In this document: positions 5,755 through 6,872 of the stretch, one piece after another
Numbering within the stretch: position 1 is the stretch's first letter
Layout: each line of letters begins with the position of its first letter
Assembly: GCA_019264505.1 (NCBI GenBank)
Contig: JAHUZY010000226.1
Span: 1 to 6,872 of the forward strand
Origin: Phenylobacterium sp.
GTDB lineage: Bacteria > Pseudomonadota > Alphaproteobacteria > Caulobacterales > Caulobacteraceae
Reading direction: 5' to 3'
Length of the DNA stretch: 6,872 bases
Notes under the pieces: model-generated
Database searches by the model: none
Seen by the model: only the letters and a program-made list of their open reading frames with translations
Told to the model about the DNA's origin: nothing
Made by a program: the position numbers and the translations under genes

Positions 5755-5822
5755 ACGGTCTCACCTCGGCGGGGTCGGGAGGGGGATGGTTAGCACGAGG
5801 TCCGCAGGCCACGGCAAGCAGT
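5755..5822 (-). promoter_or_regulatory. rlmN-DUF350 gap with the DUF350 ribosome site
   Basis: This 68-base gap holds the DUF350 ribosome binding site (GAGGTGA, 5767-5761). I find no hairpin followed by a T run and no convincing -35/-10 pair. Readthrough from rlmN into the DUF350/protease pair is therefore plausible. Confidence 0.35.
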
Positions 5823-6872
5823 TCAGGCCGCAGGTGCGTCCTTCGCCTCTGGCGCGAGGGGATCAGACCCGGAAAGGGCGAGCGCCGCCTGATCCAGCCT
5901 GCGCCGCTCGCTGGCCCGCATCTTCTCGCTCTCCGACTTCAGCTGACCGCAGGCGGCCAGGATGTCCCGCCCTCGGGGGGTGCGGATGGGGGAGGCGTAG
6001 CCGGCCCGATTGAGCACCGCGGCGAAGGCCTCGATGGTCTTCCAGTCCGAGCAGGCATAGGGCGAGCCCGGCCACGGATTGAACGGGATCAGGTTGATCT
6101 TGGCCGGGATGCCCTTGATCAGGTTCAGCAGGGCCTTGGCCTCGGCGGGGCTGTCATTCACGCCCTTGAGCATCACGTATTCGAAGGTCACCCGCCGGGC
6201 GTTGGACAGGCCGGGATAGGCGCGGATCCCGGCCATGAGCTGGTCCAGCGGATACTTCCGGTTCAGGGGCACCAGTTCGTCGCGCAGCTCATCATTGGTG
6301 GCGTGCAGGGAGATGGCCAGCATGGCCTGGGTCTGGTCGCCCAGCGGGATCAGCTCCGGGACCACGCCGGAGGTCGACACCGTGATCCGCCGCCGCGAGA
6401 TGGCGATGCCCTCATTGTCGGCGATGATGTCGATGGCGGCGGCCACATGGGGCAGATTGTAGAGCGGCTCGCCCATGCCCATAAAAACGATGTTGGAGAG
6501 CCGGCGGTCCTCCTTGGGGCTCGGCCACTCTTCCAGATCATCGCGCGCCACCTGAACCTGGGCGACGATCTCGGCCGCCGTCAGGTTGCGCACCAGGGCC
6601 TGGGTGCCGGTGTGGCAGAAGGTGCAGTTCAGCGTGCAGCCTACCTGGCTGGAGACGCAGAGCGCGCCCGAGCGACCCACATCGGGGATGTAGACGGTCT
6701 CGACCTCGATGCCCGGCGCCATGCGGATCAGCCACTTGCGGGTGCCGTCACGGGAGACCTGACGCTCCACCACCTCGGGGCGGGAGAGGGTGAAGGCCTC
6801 GGCCAGGGCCGCACGGGTTTCCTTGGCCACGTCGGTCATGGCGTCGAAGTCGGTGAGCCCATAGTGGTGGAT
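5823..6872 (-). CDS. rlmN: 23S rRNA/tRNA adenine-C2 methyltransferase RlmN, 5' end missing
   Basis: A cytoplasmic radical-SAM enzyme that methylates C2 of A2503 in 23S rRNA and, in E. coli, A37 of some tRNAs, through a methylated-cysteine intermediate. The frame stays open to the right edge: residues before the internal ATG at 6839 read [11 protein letters not shown], matching the usual RlmN N-terminal domain, so the true start lies outside the window and about 50-70 residues are missing. Counting from that ATG, the 4Fe-4S motif is C68-x3-C72-x2-C75, the SAM-binding GMGEP is at 121-125, and the two catalytic cysteines are C61 (CVSSQVGC) and C297 (AACGQLK). All expected residues are present, so it should be active. 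The C-terminal 25 residues are a low-complexity Ala/Pro/acidic tail. It lies upstream of the DUF350/protease pair on the same strand. I see nothing odd in it. Confidence 0.97.
   Translation of the reverse strand: MHHYGLTDFDAMTDVAKETRAALAEAFTLSRPEVVERQVSRDGTRKWLIRMAPGIEVETVYIPDVGRSGALCVSSQVGCTLNCTFCHTGTQALVRNLTAAEIVAQVQVARDDLEEWPSPKEDRRLSNIVFMGMGEPLYNLPHVAAAIDIIADNEGIAISRRRITVSTSGVVPELIPLGDQTQAMLAISLHATNDELRDELVPLNRKYPLDQLMAGIRAYPGLSNARRVTFEYVMLKGVNDSPAEAKALLNLIKGIPAKINLIPFNPWPGSPYACSDWKTIEAFAAVLNRAGYASPIRTPRGRDILAACGQLKSESEKMRASERRRLDQAALALSGSDPLAPEAKDAPAA

Noticed and set aside
5318..5812. Minus-strand open frame of 164 codons covering the DUF350 gene
   Set aside because: It is a shifted frame of DUF350. 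The DUF350 frame has the membrane pattern, internal repeat and ribosome site; this one has none.

Overview
The window is GC-rich, about 70% by eye, with strong G/C preference at third codon positions. It reads as chromosome of an alphaproteobacterium, most likely a member of the Caulobacteraceae (Caulobacter/Phenylobacterium type). The main reason is a hybrid histidine kinase matching Caulobacter ShkA in domain order, motif placement and total length. There is no tRNA, rRNA, CRISPR array, transposase or phage gene.

Left part (1-608): a partial unrecognised gene on the minus strand (1-168) with a strong AGGAGG ribosome binding site. Upstream of it on the same strand is a small LuxR/GerE-type DNA-binding protein starting at 481. 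Its frame has no stop before the window edge, so it formally overlaps the first gene. Nested inverted repeats built on TGTCCTGA lie between the two (217-261). A 127-base spacer separates this leftward pair from the rightward genes.

Middle part (609-4398, plus strand): an Xre/Cro-type regulator, then a ShkA-like cytoplasmic hybrid histidine kinase (HisKA, HATPase, degenerate receiver, true receiver), then an AmpG-type muropeptide permease. The two gaps are 35 bases each, so one operon is plausible. The kinase has no transmembrane segment and keeps the features linked in Caulobacter to cyclic-di-GMP control: a pseudo-receiver with the expected ligand-contact residues, and a DDR motif in the linker between the receivers. 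The permease would recycle anhydro-muropeptides from the cell wall.

Right part (4347-6872, minus strand): rlmN (5' end outside the window), then a four-helix DUF350 membrane protein, then a membrane-anchored trypsin-like protease starting 7 bases after the DUF350 stop. The protease and permease genes converge and overlap by 52 bp, so there is no intergenic terminator between them.

The items most worth a second look are the DUF350/protease pair (with Glu at the usual catalytic Asp position), the stop-less LuxR-type frame with its nested inverted repeats, and the placement of the ShkA-like kinase between an Xre regulator and an AmpG permease.
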